A stretch of 64,000 nucleotides of DNA from Ceratothoa steindachneri (GCA_963969495.1 OZ018322.1:156332848-156396847), one strand, 5' to 3'; shown: positions 10,191 through 22,510, counted from the stretch's first letter. Notes: a model not told the origin generated them from the letters alone. A program made the numbers and translations.

Positions 10191-11460
10191 AGGGAAATCG
10201 ATATCCCACCCTAAAAACACAGGCCCTGTTCGCTCACTACAACGCCTTGGCACTTGGCAAAGTAACCCGATTAATTACCCCCCCCATCTTCCTCTTCTCG
10301 ACTCACGAACTACCAGAAGGCCTCCTCCAACCACAAGATGCATGAATCATCAGATTTATGAGCCGGCGAGAATAACATTGGTTAAACTGGCACTATTTAC
10401 CCTCAGAGTTGGGATGTAATTTCACGTCATAGACGAAATTAGAGGAGCGGTGACCAAAAGCCAGAAGATGCCTGTAGGGCTAATTGAAAGACGCTCGGAG
10501 AAGAGCCGTTAGAGGAGCGAGGCTTAATTTCTCTGCCCTCACTCACCCCTTTTCCCCCTACCCCCCGGTGGGTTGGTGAAGTATATAGGCCGAAAACTGG
10601 AGAAAAATAGGAAGATCGAGTTAGTGATCGACACGACGAAGTCCGGCGCAGTGCCCGGCAATCAAGGAAAGGAACAGAGAAGAAGCTCACGCTGAGCCAG
10701 TTTCTGGTGGTTAAACTAAAATTAGCTTTTGTAGTGAGGATCAAGCTAAATCATCTCTCGTCAGAGAAACCCCCTATCCCGGTTTACAACAAAAACCAGA
10801 GATAGTCCTCGCCATTGAGAAATACCCCAAAGTGAATTCCCTCAAACACCACCCATTCGTCAAAGGATTCACTTGTTTGCTCATCACTCGACAGTGCAAA
10901 CCATTCCAAGATCAAACCAATAATTGGAAAGAGCATACCTTCACGGTCCCGTTGTTTAAATCATCTGACTAAGATAACATGTTTAACGCCATCCGTCGCC
11001 CACACCAAAATCACCTGTTGCTTCAAGCCATTCTCCGCGCCTTTCGAACAGTTAGGTGTCTGTGAACACGCCCACGCGCCTGACCGCAAAAACATTCTTT
11101 TGTCTACATAAATATTCAAGGCCAAGGTCAGTCTCCAGTCCGATTCACGTGTAGGTGTTTTAAAGGTAAAGAAATTCCATTATTTTTGAGTGTCAATTAG
11201 GGTACAATATTAAAATGAGCTTTGGGTAAACCATTACTTTATATTCATTTGGTTTAAATTAGTAATTCTATCATAAACTCATTTATTCATAGCTGTACAG
11301 TTTTTTTCAGATTTCACATTTGATGTTGTAATTAAAGATATATATTTTTTTTAAGTATTTAATTCAATCCTCAAAACGCTGAGAATGGCACTAGAAATCC
11401 TGAAAGATTAAAATAACTTAAAATAATATAGCACTCTTAGAGAAAACGTAATCAAGGAGT
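10190..11460. other. Unassigned insertion inside J1
   Basis: This stretch has no counterpart in the aligned J2 copy. It is partly GC-richer than the surroundings. Around 10,579 there is GTATATAGGCCGAAAACTGG followed by a purine-rich stretch, which could be a promoter of an LTR, but I could not find matching ends or a target duplication. It may be a solo LTR or another non-autonomous element. The J1 endonuclease-RT junction is lost here. Confidence 0.4.
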
Positions 11461-12080
11461 TATTCAAGTACGTAACAAACCTACGTATGTATACCACCAC
11501 TTGGCCTTTACAATACCACAACAGTCAGCTTTCTTGATCTTTGTTTTCAGGTGGTCGAGGTTTTCGTCAATCTCTTCCAGTGAAGCGCCTAAAATTGGGT
11601 CTATTTGCACATTCTTCAGATGTTCTCTATATGCAGCCCAATTAGCTTTCGCCCATCACCTGCGTCTTGGAATCATAATTTGAATCGAGGAGGAAGAGAT
11701 GAATGTAACCATACCGATGTGATCTGTTGAAGTGAAATAGCCTAGACTCGTCGCTTGGTTCAGGGAGAAGTTTTGATTGGTTAATAGTATGTCTGGTGTA
11801 GTGGACGACCTTTCCGTGTGAAAAGTGGCAAACTCAGGTCCTCATCTCTGCACTATGCTTATGTTGATTAGGAGGCTTAGCATGTTTCTAGCTCCGTTGA
11901 ACGGTGTGTTGTATCCGGCTTCTTTACAACGGGCATTTAAATCACCAATTAAGATGGTTGAGGCGTCTCTCCTGAAGAGTTGGAGAAAATCGAGGTTTAG
12001 TAGGTATGCACGCCTACGTTGCAGATACCCATCTGCAATCACTAGGTCATACGGCATGCCTAGCTTAACGGCCAGGTAAG
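11460..12080 (-). pseudogene. J1 ORF2, endonuclease part
   Basis: Minus-strand APE-type endonuclease remnant. ILIGDLNARCKEAGYNTPFN near 11,950 is the 'GDlNA.h..wG' block with the catalytic Asp and Asn. Upstream 'MPYDLVIADGYLQRRRAY' corresponds to the 'aaYrpP' region. The same block in J2 reads IGDRNTRCREAGYTTAFN. Other endonuclease blocks are broken by stops. Confidence 0.65.
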
Positions 12081-12189
12081 ACTCTTGTAAGCCTTGTATT
12101 TCCTTAAATTAAGTATTCCTCTCCTTTATCAGTGGCAAATTCCCACTTATATTTTTCTTTTATTATCCCTTCTATTAAATCACTAACTT

Positions 12190-13330
12190 TTCATGTTTTA
12201 GTTATTGGCGCACATGTTGAACCCAAAATCCTCATACATAAATCCTGAGTAATTCTATATGGTTCAATGGGCGTGGCAAGTTCTGTTTTCTTTAAGCGCA
12301 ACGATTTCTCCTGAAATGTCGCTTTTTTCCATATAAGATTCCATATCTTCAGTATTTCCTGTTTATTTACACAGGGGTTAGGAGAAGCCGAGCAAGACCC
12401 TGAAACCACCTGCATCATGCTTCATATTTGAGCGATGAACAGATCGCTTGACGGTGGGTTGTCTTGAAACCACATTAGTTTGACGCCGTATGGACCAATA
12501 TGTTGTTTAGCTCCGTCGCGTAACTGGTTGGTTTCATAATGTTATCTAAATGAGCTTGCAAAATACATATTATTAGGTCAGGTCTCATATTCTGATAACT
12601 TTAGAACATGTTATTTTCTTGCTTGGTCTTTTTCACAGGCTGAGTTTATGTGGAAGTAGACTTTTTATTTATTTCTTAAATTATTTGTTTTTTTCTGTTA
12701 TCGGTGCCTTCTTGAGTGGAAAGTGATTGATAAGGTGCGATAGAAATTACCACAGTTAAGACACTTTTTGTTTGGGTTCGTGCATTGCTTTTACATGTGA
12801 CCTGATTAAGCGCACTCAGAACATACCTTGCCATCGAGTTTTCACTCCTTAGTGGCATGTTTTTCCATGACGTAACACGAAAAACAGATCTTCATTGGGA
12901 CAAAACCTCACGTTTTATGCAGCTTGGGTAAACTTTGGAATTCAATATGATCTGCCCATTCTCAACTGCCTTCGTGGCCACTTCCGTTGTTTGTAAGGTC
13001 ACTTTAAACACGTGCGTGTGTTCTTCAGTGCTACGATTTTGAAATGTGCACGACTCGTGAATTTTGGCCGAGTTTTTCTCATCTTTTTCATTTTTGATTT
13101 CTTCTGCAGTGTACGATCCACCACGGGATTGATGTGCCAACAGATGATCGATCTTTGTGCAGCTAGTGTGGAGGACCTTTAGATATGAGGCCAATTTCTT
13201 TTAGTTTTTCCTTCGATTTCCCACTGATTAGGTTGTATAGGTCTTAATTAGTGTCGCAGAAGGCCATGTACCTTTATGCCTGGAGAGCGCGATGCCCAGT
13301 TTGGAGTACAAAACTTCGAAGACTATTTTT
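12190..13330 (-). pseudogene. J1 ORF1 (gag-like, zinc knuckles)
   Basis: Read on the minus strand, a region with EEHTHVFKVTLQTTEVATKA (~13,020-12,960) precedes zinc-knuckle remnants: CFSCYVMEKHATKE near 12,885-12,845, then CSEC...H...C and CLNCGNFYR near 12,815-12,735. Nucleocapsid-like CCHC motifs at the end of ORF1 are typical of Jockey-superfamily gag proteins, which bind the element RNA. A later conserved stretch, RITQDLCMRILGSTCAPITK (~12,260-12,200), is shared with J2. Stops lie inside the knuckles, so it is inactive. Confidence 0.65.
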
Positions 13331-13599
13331 TGCGCACGGTCTTCTGGCATCGCTCCTTAACCCGGAGAGGGACACGTTTCTCGCAATTCCTACTACCGAA
13401 CCTAGCAGGCCCTTATCGCGGGGGAGTGTACCTATATCTTGTCTGGTTCTCTCTTATCTGCCCTACCTCTCTAGGATGTCTAACAGTGCCCTTCTACCGG
13501 TCGTGACTACTCTGCCCCAGAGTAGGGCCCCCTTCTTTGCGTGCCCTGCGGGGCCTCCTTCCGGGGTTCAGACACGTCAGAGACAGAAAGATTTTACAG

Positions 13600-14260
13600 A
13601 CCTTAAAATGCCAAAAATGATATCAGAACTAGAAAAGTGCTGCTGAGATGAGAGCATGTGGATTCATGGTGAGCTTTTCGGTGCCTCATAATCTTCTCGC
13701 AGGAAGAAAAACGGACAAAAAATGGTGATCTTCAGATTCTAGCTATCCTCTTCACCTACGATTTACAGTGATGAATTTTGAAGATAGATGCAGTAGAACT
13801 TTACTTTTCCACTGCAGGTCAAGTCTTCCAGGATCACTTAATGAAGAAAGGCCACGCCTGTCAGAACTCAAGCCTCGAATTGAACATTAAAACTGTTCTA
13901 AAAAGTCCATCTTCCTGATTGATACGTTCTCTTTGACCTTACTTTCAAGCTTGTACTAACAAATATCCTCTTTAAAAACGTTCCTTACCATACTATCATT
14001 GGTATAGTTGGCAAAGAATATAACAAGATCTACTCTGAAGATTATCGCGCAAGTTCAAAAGCTCAATAATTAAAGTATTGATTTTAACACACACAGTCAC
14101 TTGATAAAAGTGAGATGAAAATCGGAGAAATAAGTTACCGTCTACAGGATGGAGAAAAGAAAATAATAAGCAAAGTAGAAAGTTGCTAACGGTAACAAAT
14201 TAATTAAAGCTAAATATGCAATGGCCCTCAAAAAAAATATATAATTACTTTAATACAGAG
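13600..14260. other. Spacer between Jockey copies, nothing recognised
   Basis: No recognisable ORF, repeat or RNA gene on either strand. Confidence 0.4.
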
Positions 14261-14640
14261 GTGAAAGTCTTATTGCTATAATTATTTATAATTCTTCCTG
14301 GTATAGATTTCATCTAAATTTTTACAAATGTCTGTGGATATCTTTCCCCACTCAGGTTGAAATCTTTCCTTCAGTTTTGTTTTATTTGTACATATGGTAC
14401 TATTTTTTGGCTTTTTCAATCACCCTCCAAATGTATTGGATCTGTTGTGGCCAATCCTTAGATATAAACCTTGTGGCAATATGGTGGTATAATTTGCGTT
14501 CAACCATAAAACATCTACACTGGCGCTGAAGAAAGGAAGCTCCATACCATCTTGAAAAACCCTCCATGAATCACACTTGGCCATACACAAGAACGGCGAA
14601 CTATTTGTTTAAACTTTCCTCTCAGAAAGGCTAAGAATTT
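14260..14640 (-). pseudogene. Tc1-like transposase C-terminal remnant
   Basis: Minus strand. A KDWPQQIQYIWRVIEK stretch near 14,455 has the spacing of the Tc1 'dWP.qSPDlNPIEnlW' block after loss of several residues. It is followed by TICTNKTKLKERFQ and WGKISTDICKNL, the usual C-terminal helices. The catalytic Glu is not clear and stops interrupt the frame, so this is only the last part of a dead copy. Ends were not found. Confidence 0.5.
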
Positions 14641-14659
14641 GCATCTATTCAAAACTGTT

Positions 14660-16120
14660 AAATTTGGAAATAATTCTCTTCCATTATTCATTTAAATGGA
14701 ATTACATGAATTAATTGAATCTAAAACAACAATACAATAATATTTCTTACATATCTGATAAGTACTTTCATCTGACCATTTAACTTTAGACCACTATTTA
14801 TTTTTCAATTTTTTTTTATCTTTGGCCCAGTGTAAACCTTTTTATGTTAACCACATATATACATATGTATATGGTTTCTTTCTCGCCTTGCATCCTTTTA
14901 GCGCTTGATATTTAAGTCTCCTTCTGTGTGATAATTTTTAACTTTGAGCTGCATTAATCTCCCAATCAAGTTCAGACTATGTCTTTCTTATATTCTGTAG
15001 TGACGCGAGAATGATAAATATCTTTTCTAGTGGCTGTATAACATTTTCTGCACTTCAGCAGGTTCCGTGTTCGAAAGAGGTGACAGTTTTGTGCCTCTAT
15101 TTTGCATATAAATACTAAATCCTTTTAATCCTTTTAATTACAAAGACCTTAAATTTTAGTAGTGTCTTGTGTTTTTCCCCATTTCAAAATTCCTGGTTTT
15201 TGCAAGTCAGTCTTGCTGTGTATTCATTCATGTGATTAGTGTTATCCTCCAAAGTTTTGCTCGTTTTTGTGCTAAATGAAATTGTTTGCTCGCTTGCGTG
15301 GTTCTAATCTTATTGACTTTGTCTGGCAATTTAGCCTATATAGCCTATATAGTTTCTCGTTCGTGTTTGTGAATTTATGATTTCAGCAAGTGCTCTACTT
15401 CCCCGTGTGTTTCCTTACATTTAAAGTGCTCTTCATTGTCTTTTTTTCCTTTTAATTTCCACGTTTTTATTATTTATCATGGGATTATACCTAATCTTTC
15501 ATTTACTTTATGCATTTTCCCTTGTCTGCGCATGTTCTCTTTTACAACATATACAATTTCTCGCATAAATAACCATCTTTCTGCGCATTTAATTTATAAT
15601 TGAATTTATATATTTTGTATGGTTTTATTTTTCATGTTCATGTCCACACACGAGCTGAATGGTTGTTTTATTTCACCCTGTGAATCTCCCAGACCGGCTC
15701 CGATTCCACAACCCCATATATGTTAGTCGATGACTGAAGTAACCTCCTTTCGACCGTTCTTGCACACGAACCCCAAAGTGCTGCCTCATTCTACATACTT
15801 ACAGAAAGCTGAAGGTCAAAAAATTCCTTGATCTGCATTGCTAAAGGAGGAAAAGCAACAAAGAAGTCCTACTACAATTGTCTTCTGTTTTCAACGTTAT
15901 GAATAGTAGGTGAAGAGGAGATCCAGAAATATTCATCTACGCTTGGATCCAGATAATATCGACTGTACTTTCCTAACTGATCGTTCATCACGCGCGCGCG
16001 TGAGCCCAAGAGAAGAATCGAAAACATAAAACTCAACCAGTAAACTTCTATTCTTAGAGAAGCACATCCTTGGGTCAAATAACCTTTCTGCCAATAGAAG
16101 GTCTTTAGATCCAGCTGTCT
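14660..16120. other. AT-rich spacer, nothing recognised
   Basis: I see no supported gene. The 68-codon minus-strand ORF at 15,872-16,078 has no motif and spans a CG-alternating run (15,992-16,001). No element ends were identified. Confidence 0.4.
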
Positions 16121-16389
16121 CTGGCGTATCCCAACCCCGGAAAAAAGCCCTACATGGGGCGGAGTGGTTAGGACACGTAAGAGGGCCCTGACACAGACAA
16201 ATTAATTAGTTAGGGCAGATAAGAGTGAACCAGGGAAGATCTTGGCACACGCCCCGGCGATAAGGGCCTGCTAGTTACGTGAAAAAGAGTCACCGCGGTT
16301 GGGGCCGTCATGGGCGACTCCAGCGGCGACAAAAATGTCCCGCTCTGGGTAAGGGAGTACGGCCAAAATTATGCGCGAGAGAAGGTTTT

Positions 16390-17740
16390 TGAAATGGTCT
16401 AATCCAGATTGGGAATTGGTCTCTGTAGGCTGAAGGAACAGGCATTCTGTGACACCAATCAAGGTCTGGATAACACATTGAACGAAAAATCCAGAAAAAA
16501 ATAAAGGAAATTAGTCTTATCCTGAAAACACCACCGCATGATGCTTCTAAGAGATTGATCATATGTCGACGAATCGATCCCTACGTTGGATTACACTCAG
16601 CGGAGGAAATCAAAAGGGAAATTGGACTCAAGCAAGGAATGTGCAAAAATGGACGAGTCACACAAATTATAAAACCACGATGCTGAAGAATATACACACG
16701 TCTTTTAAGTGACCTTTTAGACCACAGAAATGGCTGCGAAAGCAACTGAAAAAGAATTTGTCATGTTTAACACTAAAGTGTCTGCTAGTAGTATCGACAT
16801 GAAGTATTCGTCCCACTGCAAGTCTGTTTTTCATGTTATGCTCTTGAGAAACATTCCATCAAAGAATGTAAACTTGAGGGCAAAGTTTGCTCGGAGTGTG
16901 CTGATCCTGGTCAGACATGGAGGAAGTGCACCACCCCTAATAAATTGACGGCAATCAGCACCGAATATAATCAATGGCCTGCCCAATAAAAATACACTGA
17001 TTACTGAAAAGAAAAAAGCGCATGATTGAGGAGAGAAACAAAAGGGTCAATGCCACGTATGCGCAGTCGGCGAGAAAATTCCATCAGGAAAAGACGATTT
17101 TTCAAATTGACCAGAACATGAGACCAGATTTAATAGTGTGCATTCTCCATGCCTACTCGCTAATGTTTTAAAGTTGGGCAGCTACGCAACCGGACTCAAA
17201 AAATGCTATTCCACAACGGCCTTAAACCGATGTGGTTCTCGGAAAACCCGCCCTCTCGCGAGTTGTTACAGACACAAATTAGGAAAATGTCTGTAGCCGT
17301 ACCGAGGATGCGCTCTGCCTCTCGAGACCCACGATTAAACAAACAAAAAACGGCAAACAAACTGAGTCTCAAATGAACGTGTCACACCCCCGCAAGCAGC
17401 GAGCATTTATTAATGCAAACACCAACGTCAAATACACCAAGATTCACAACCAAAGAACTATGTATGGAGATATACGGATCTCCATCAGCACCAATTTCTA
17501 AATTATCTAAAACGAATTATCTCATCGACGGGATAATCAAAGGGAAATATAAATGGGATTTTCACGCTGATATGAAAGAAGAGGAATTACTCCAGGCAAT
17601 TAGTCAGGGGCTAATTGAGATTCGCCCAGAATCATGCCATAACCTAAGTCAAGATCAATTCAAAAAGATAAGATCGGGAAGGGTGAGATCTCCGCGAAGA
17701 GAAAATGGAGAAAAAGGTAAACAACTTAAAAAAAACTAAA
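16390..17740 (+). pseudogene. J2 ORF1 (gag-like, zinc knuckles)
   Basis: Plus-strand remnant. CFSCYALEKHSIKEC near 16,830 and CSECADPGQTWRKC near 16,892 are CCHC-type knuckles (the His of the second is lost). The 'EEYTHVF' stretch just before matches J1. After a spacer, an open stretch at 17,413-17,739 has RFTTKELCMEIYGSPSAPIS, the C-terminal block shared with J1, then a basic tail RRENGEKGKQLKKN. By analogy with Jockey elements this is the RNA-binding ORF1 product. Confidence 0.65.
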
Positions 17741-18014
17741 CATGGAGACCAAAGTCAGATACATTAAAAACCTGAAAATATTCTCCCTCAACGTTAATGG
17801 ATGAAGGAACAAAGGCGGTATGTCGTAGAATAGACTCTCGACGATATACCATATATAACTATTCGTTGAGGGAATTATTCAAATATTTCGAGTGCGTGGT
17901 AATCTGATTGACCGAGGTTATTTATCTTCAATATGCTTAAGAAGTGGAACTGAGCTCAAGGATAATAATGTGGCTATCATTAATAAAATAGAGTTTTATT
18001 AATAGAAACTATCA

Positions 18015-19310
18015 ACAACACTCAAAAAAAAAAAGAAGTTTACATAAACGGAGAATGGAAAGGGTCGTGGGAATATCTGACTAATCCGAGGATTAAGATT
18101 TGGAGAGATTTAAAAAAGTAAATAAATAAAAATTTAAAGAAGGGGAATGGTTTGCTAAACCATTTAAAGCACAGGGTAGGGTTGACAAAAGGTTAGATAA
18201 TTAAAGGTAATGCTCAGCTTAGGTAATTAAAAAGTTGTTGTGCAGAGGAAGACGATGCTTGGAATCTTCGGTCCACTGGCGAGTTCCAGCAGAAAGTTTC
18301 TTCGGGGGTTGTCCTTAGCGAAGGGGAAGGAATGTCTTCGAATAGTGCGTTTAAAGTCGGACTCGGAGATACGAGCGATCTTTGTGACAGTAAATCGGGG
18401 ATGTTATAGATGAACAATAGAGGTTATCGTTCAAACCAATCGTTCTCTTGAAGAACGTTAAATAGGGGAATCAAATTATCCTGCCGTGATGTCTTGGGAA
18501 TGAGAACCGTTTTTTGACGAACGGGCTTGAAGATAAATGGCTGTTCTAACGTTGTTCTCTTCTGAACAACAGAGGGGGTGAGAACCATCCCTTGTCAACG
18601 GGCTCAAAGAACAATGGCTGTTATAACGTTCTTCTCTTTCTGAACAACATGGGGGGAGGGTGAGAACCATTTCTTGTCAACGGGCTCAAAGAACAATGGC
18701 TGTTCTAACGTTGTTCTCTTTCTGAACAACAGGGGGGGGGGTGCCTTATAGACTTGGCGTCTTGAAGGCACGAACCTTGGCACTCAAGGGATATTGTCCT
18801 CTTCTGGACAATAAGGTGGTTCTTGAGATTGAGCTCCCTGGTGCACAAGGTGAGACCGGATCGGCGTGATGTCTCACGAAGATAATCTGGATCTGATCTC
18901 ATTTTATTGGGAAATGCTCTTGTATAAGTACCCGGAGCCATTTCCTTGGTGTAGGGGACAATTGAGTGGGAGGTTTGGGGGAATGCTCCGGTCACGCCTG
19001 GGAAAATACCTTATCTGCCGGTATGCCTAACTCAATCTGGCGAGATCGACGAATGGAGGCGAAACAACGGGGGGGGGGGCGGATGACCTCGTGGTTAAAT
19101 ATTAACTCAGGTGGCGATAACGCGCCCTGCTTTATCTCGAAGATTCACGTGGGAAGCAATGTTTCTAACCATGTGATAGCGGCTGAATTTAAGCGGCTTC
19201 AGGCCGTTCTATCACACGTGATATACAACGATAGTATAAGATCAGTATCCCCATGGTTTGGGCTGAGAGAGTGAACAGATAAAGATCTATAACTATGTAG
19301 TGCTAATGAC
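18015..19310. other. Unassigned GC-richer insertion inside J2
   Basis: Interrupts the J2 endonuclease. It is visibly richer in G than its surroundings, with G8-G11 runs near 18,732 and 19,069. It holds an ~80-bp tandem repeat (18,501-18,741) and a CACGTG-containing near-palindrome around 19,166-19,220 (ATGTGATAGCGGC... / ...CTATCACACGTG). No ORF with a known domain. The ends are estimated from where J2 alignment stops. It could be a solo LTR or a non-autonomous element. Confidence 0.45.
18501..18741. repeat. ~80-bp tandem repeat, three units
   Basis: Units begin with TGAGAACC at 18,501, 18,579 and 18,661. Each continues through an ACGGGCTCAAAGAACAATGG-like block and ends with TCTGAACAACA plus a G run (G5, G6, G9) that grows along the array. 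Confidence 0.85.
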
Positions 19311-19821
19311 AAGCCACTAAAGGAAAAAATATGACGGAGTTGACATTGCAATTAGGGAAGGTATCAGATTCAAAGAAATCCAAGATCTGGATGAATCCTA
19401 CTCAGCCATTAAGATTAAAAAGATCTACGATGATATAATTGTGGCAGTGGGATACCAGCCACCAAGACGTCCATATTTACCAATCCCTAACTTTATCCAA
19501 CTGTTTAGAAGAGAGAAATCAACTATTTGAATAGGAGATCGAAACACGCGATGCAGAGAAGCTGGATACACCACCGCGTTCAACGGTGCTGAGACTTCGC
19601 TAAGCCTATTAATTAGCAGGGAGATCAGAGAAAGAAAAGGCCCCGATTTTGCTACATTTCACACAGAAACGTCTTCAACTACACCTGATATAAACACTGA
19701 CGAATTCAAACTTCTGTATCAATCAAGTGACAACTCCAGGTCCATATATCCCGTCCAATCATGTTAGCATGATAACAACAGTCTCTACATCTCTAATACA
19801 GGTAAAAATCCTAAGACGTAG

Positions 19822-21780
19822 ATGTATGGCCAAAGAAACCTGGTCACATACAAGGAGTATCTCAGGAACATTCAGATAGATCAGATGGAAGGAGCCACAC
19901 CCGAATATATTGAAAGACAGCTGAATCACTTAATAACAGAACACGTGGAAGCCGATCGCTTAGCTGTCTCCTGGACAGAATACAGAGTACTACCAGCTGC
20001 AAGGTTGGAAGCAAATATATTAAACAAAATACACCAAATGGAACCCCTCATTAACCAAATAAATACTTATGGTAATACTACACATCATTACAGAGAGCTA
20101 AGAGATAGAAGAATTGAAATGAAGCAACTCATCAGGGAGAAATTGGGAGAAAAGTGTAATAAAATCCTAGCCAATATTGATGCAGAAAGGGACCACAAGA
20201 AATTTTGAAGCCAATTGAAAAGACTGAGAGGCAACCCTCCTAAAAATAGAATAACAATCAAAGTTAACAGTAATGAAATCTCAGAAGATGGTGAAATTGA
20301 ACGTTACTTCAGAGACTATTGGAGAAAGCGTTTCAGAATAAATGAGGAAGAAAACAGGAACTTCGATGAAAGACATAAGGGAATCGTTCTCGAAAGGATT
20401 AGGGAACTAGGTGAGAAGCTTAGCCCGCACTATAGCGTTGATGGTACTCGTCTCACACGGGAAAAGGGGAGGCCCTTCACCCATGAGGAATATGAGGTTG
20501 CCCTTAAGGGATTTAAACAAAGAGCTCCAGAAATAACCGGCATCACAAAGAAACATCTAATAAACGCTCCCCGAAACATAAATGAGGCCCTATTGGAGAT
20601 ATTAATGCCTGCCTTAATGTCGGTTATTTCACAACCCAATTCAAAAAGGCCAAAATAATATTCTTGCTTAAACCAAGAAAACCTCAAAAGGATATAGGCA
20701 GCTATATGCCTACTTCGCTCTTAGAGTTCTTGGGCAAACTCCTTGAAAAACTCCTAAATAACAGGCTGAAAAACTAACTGGATGCCATAGATCGATATAA
20801 TAATCAACAAGATGGACTAAGAAGAAAACTTGGCACCGAAACAGCACTCGCATTGATTAATGAACGAATTTCTATCGCCAAGCCGAAAAACTACCGGCAC
20901 TTAAATTAAAAAATAAAAGATCTCGGAATGGAGCAAAATATAGCACGTATACTTCGCGACTACCTGGATTGCCGCCAGGCAATCTTTAAAATCAATGATA
21001 ATGAAGGAGAGCCATTCGAACTGGAAACAGGGGTGCCACAAGGACAATGCCTCAGTTTTACCCTGTATACACTTTACACGGGTGACCTGCCCCACCCTAA
21101 TCAAGAATCAACAGAATAATATATACAACTGACAGAGGAAATAACACAGGTCGTCACCAGCAACTATCGTAATCCCAGAGATATATCAAATATAGAACAT
21201 AGAGAAATTGAAAACATCAATAGATACGAGAGTAAGAACAAAAAACAAACATTAACAAGTTTAAAATGATCACGATGGGGCGATGTAAAACTGCAGTGTT
21301 CAAATACAAGGCAAACACTACCCATACTCCAGAAATGGCAGAGTACTTAGCCTCAAATTGATACCACCAAGTATGTTGCGCACTTTAAAGAAAAAAATAA
21401 TGTGGCCAAGAGGACGCTAGAGTCACTGTTTCGTTTCCGAATGCTATCACCGAAAAACAAAAGGAAACTATATATGTTACTAGTGAGACCATTAGTGCTG
21501 TATCCCGCTATTCTCCTTCATTTCTCTAGCGAGACAATGATGAGGAAAGCTCAAGCGGTACAAAATAAGGCCACAAGATTTATAACTAACGTTACACTTC
21601 AAACCCGGATCCCAACGACTATACCTCACGAAATTGTAGACATCGAACCAATAAGTATGACTCTGAACAAACGCGCAAAAAATATTTGGTAAAAGATTAA
21701 CCAATACCTACCAAAAGGAAGTGACCCGACAAATATAACTTCAAGATAAGGAATTACCGAATCTACCTTTCAAACAAACC
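19822..21780 (+). pseudogene. J2 ORF2, reverse transcriptase part
   Basis: Plus strand in several long open pieces. 19,822-20,208 is the linker. At 20,215 a frame runs through EEYEVALKGFKQRAPEITGI (the 'pGpDgi' RT block). Then KPQKDIGSYMPTSLLEFLGK (~20,680-20,740) and GVPQGQCLSFTLYTLYTGDL (~21,030-21,090). The catalytic box that in J1 reads LADDI is LTEEI here (~21,130): both Asp codons are Glu codons. The C-terminal part (21,402-21,692) has LYMLLVRPLVLY and VQNKATRFI, usual for Jockey RT. A stop after 20,208 and others make it a pseudogene. Confidence 0.8.
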
Positions 21781-22009
21781 TTTAAAATTAGCCAGCTGCA
21801 GACGCGTTACGCAATTTACCCGATTTATAGATAACAACGATGCTAATGAAGAAAAATAAAGAAAATAATACATAAAATCAATCATAATTAATAAGAATAA
21901 AGTTGAAAATAATTATAGTAAAATGATCCGAAAGGGAAAAAAAGATTCTCAATAAAAAGATTCGTAGTGGACAAAAAAAACAATAAAAATTATGCAGCGA
22001 CAAGTTCGT

Positions 22010-22510
22010 TTAATTCACAAAAGATAATTTTCATTGAGTAAAAAGGCTTGAAAGCTTGACTCAGTTTCTGAGAATCAATGTAGAGACATAATGAATAAAA
22101 GAGGCAAAAAAAATGAGGTTACTAGACAACCTGGTACAAACTCTTTCACTCTATTAACACATTTTCCTCTCCTTACTTCTACTTCATACCCAATTTCTTC
22201 TTTTAGATCATCGTTGATCGTTGAACAACTTCCCAAAATGTTCTGCAATATCTCATTGCTTGTTGCGTTGCATTTTTAACTGAATCCACCTCAACCTCAT
22301 CTCCTTGCCTAACACCTCTACAGTGAGGACTGTCATACTTTTTTTCATGGTATCCATCCACAAATCGAAATGTGCTGAGTTTAATAAAGACAGATTTTAT
22401 TTCCGACAAAATCACATAAGATTGAGCTATTTGGCATCAGGGAGACGGGAGAATGGCCTCGATTTTCGTTGTCGCCAACCGCATGCAATGTTCAACACCA
22501 TTCTATAATA
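22010..22510. other. Spacer, nothing recognised
   Basis: One 70-codon minus-strand ORF (22,203-22,415) with a charged centre, DSPHCRGVRQGDEVEVDS, but no family I can name. It may be a fragment of an unrecognised transposase. Confidence 0.3.

Larger units (their letters stand above)
8075..13600 (-). mobile_element. Jockey-like LINE, copy J1 (minus)
   Basis: Decayed non-LTR retrotransposon reading right to left: GC-richer 5' UTR (~13,600-13,350), gag-like ORF1 (~13,330-12,190), endonuclease (~12,080-11,460), a foreign interruption (10,190-11,460), RT (~10,190-8,640) and a 3' UTR. The 5' UTR pairs with that of copy J2, for example the shared GATAAGGGCCTGCTAG block near 13,410. In the 3' UTR the motif GATCCGTAGTGGACAAA occurs three times with small changes (8,144-8,250 read inverted), and the same motif is in the J2 3' UTR. 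The limits are set by this comparison and are approximate. Confidence 0.75.
17750..19800 (+). pseudogene. J2 ORF2, endonuclease part, interrupted
   Basis: KIFSLNVNG at ~17,775 is the start of an APE-type endonuclease (S-N-G block). The frame then decays and is interrupted at roughly 18,015-19,310. It resumes with RYDGVDIAIREGIRF (~19,330), VAVGYQPPRRPYLP (~19,445, the 'YrPP' block) and IGDRNTRCREAGYTTAFN (~19,530, the GDxN block). One Asp-to-Asn-type change is present in that block compared with J1. Inactive. Confidence 0.65.
16125..22010 (+). mobile_element. Jockey-like LINE, copy J2 (plus)
   Basis: Second copy of the LINE seen at 8,075-13,600, here on the plus strand, so the pair is inverted with 5' ends facing. 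Order: 5' UTR with GATAAGGGCCTGCTAG (~16,259), ORF1 with zinc knuckles, endonuclease split by a ~1.3-kb insertion, RT, and a 3' UTR with TTCGTAGTGGACAAA at about 21,960. Segments line up with J1 block by block. Stops and frame changes are throughout, so it is dead. Confidence 0.8.
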
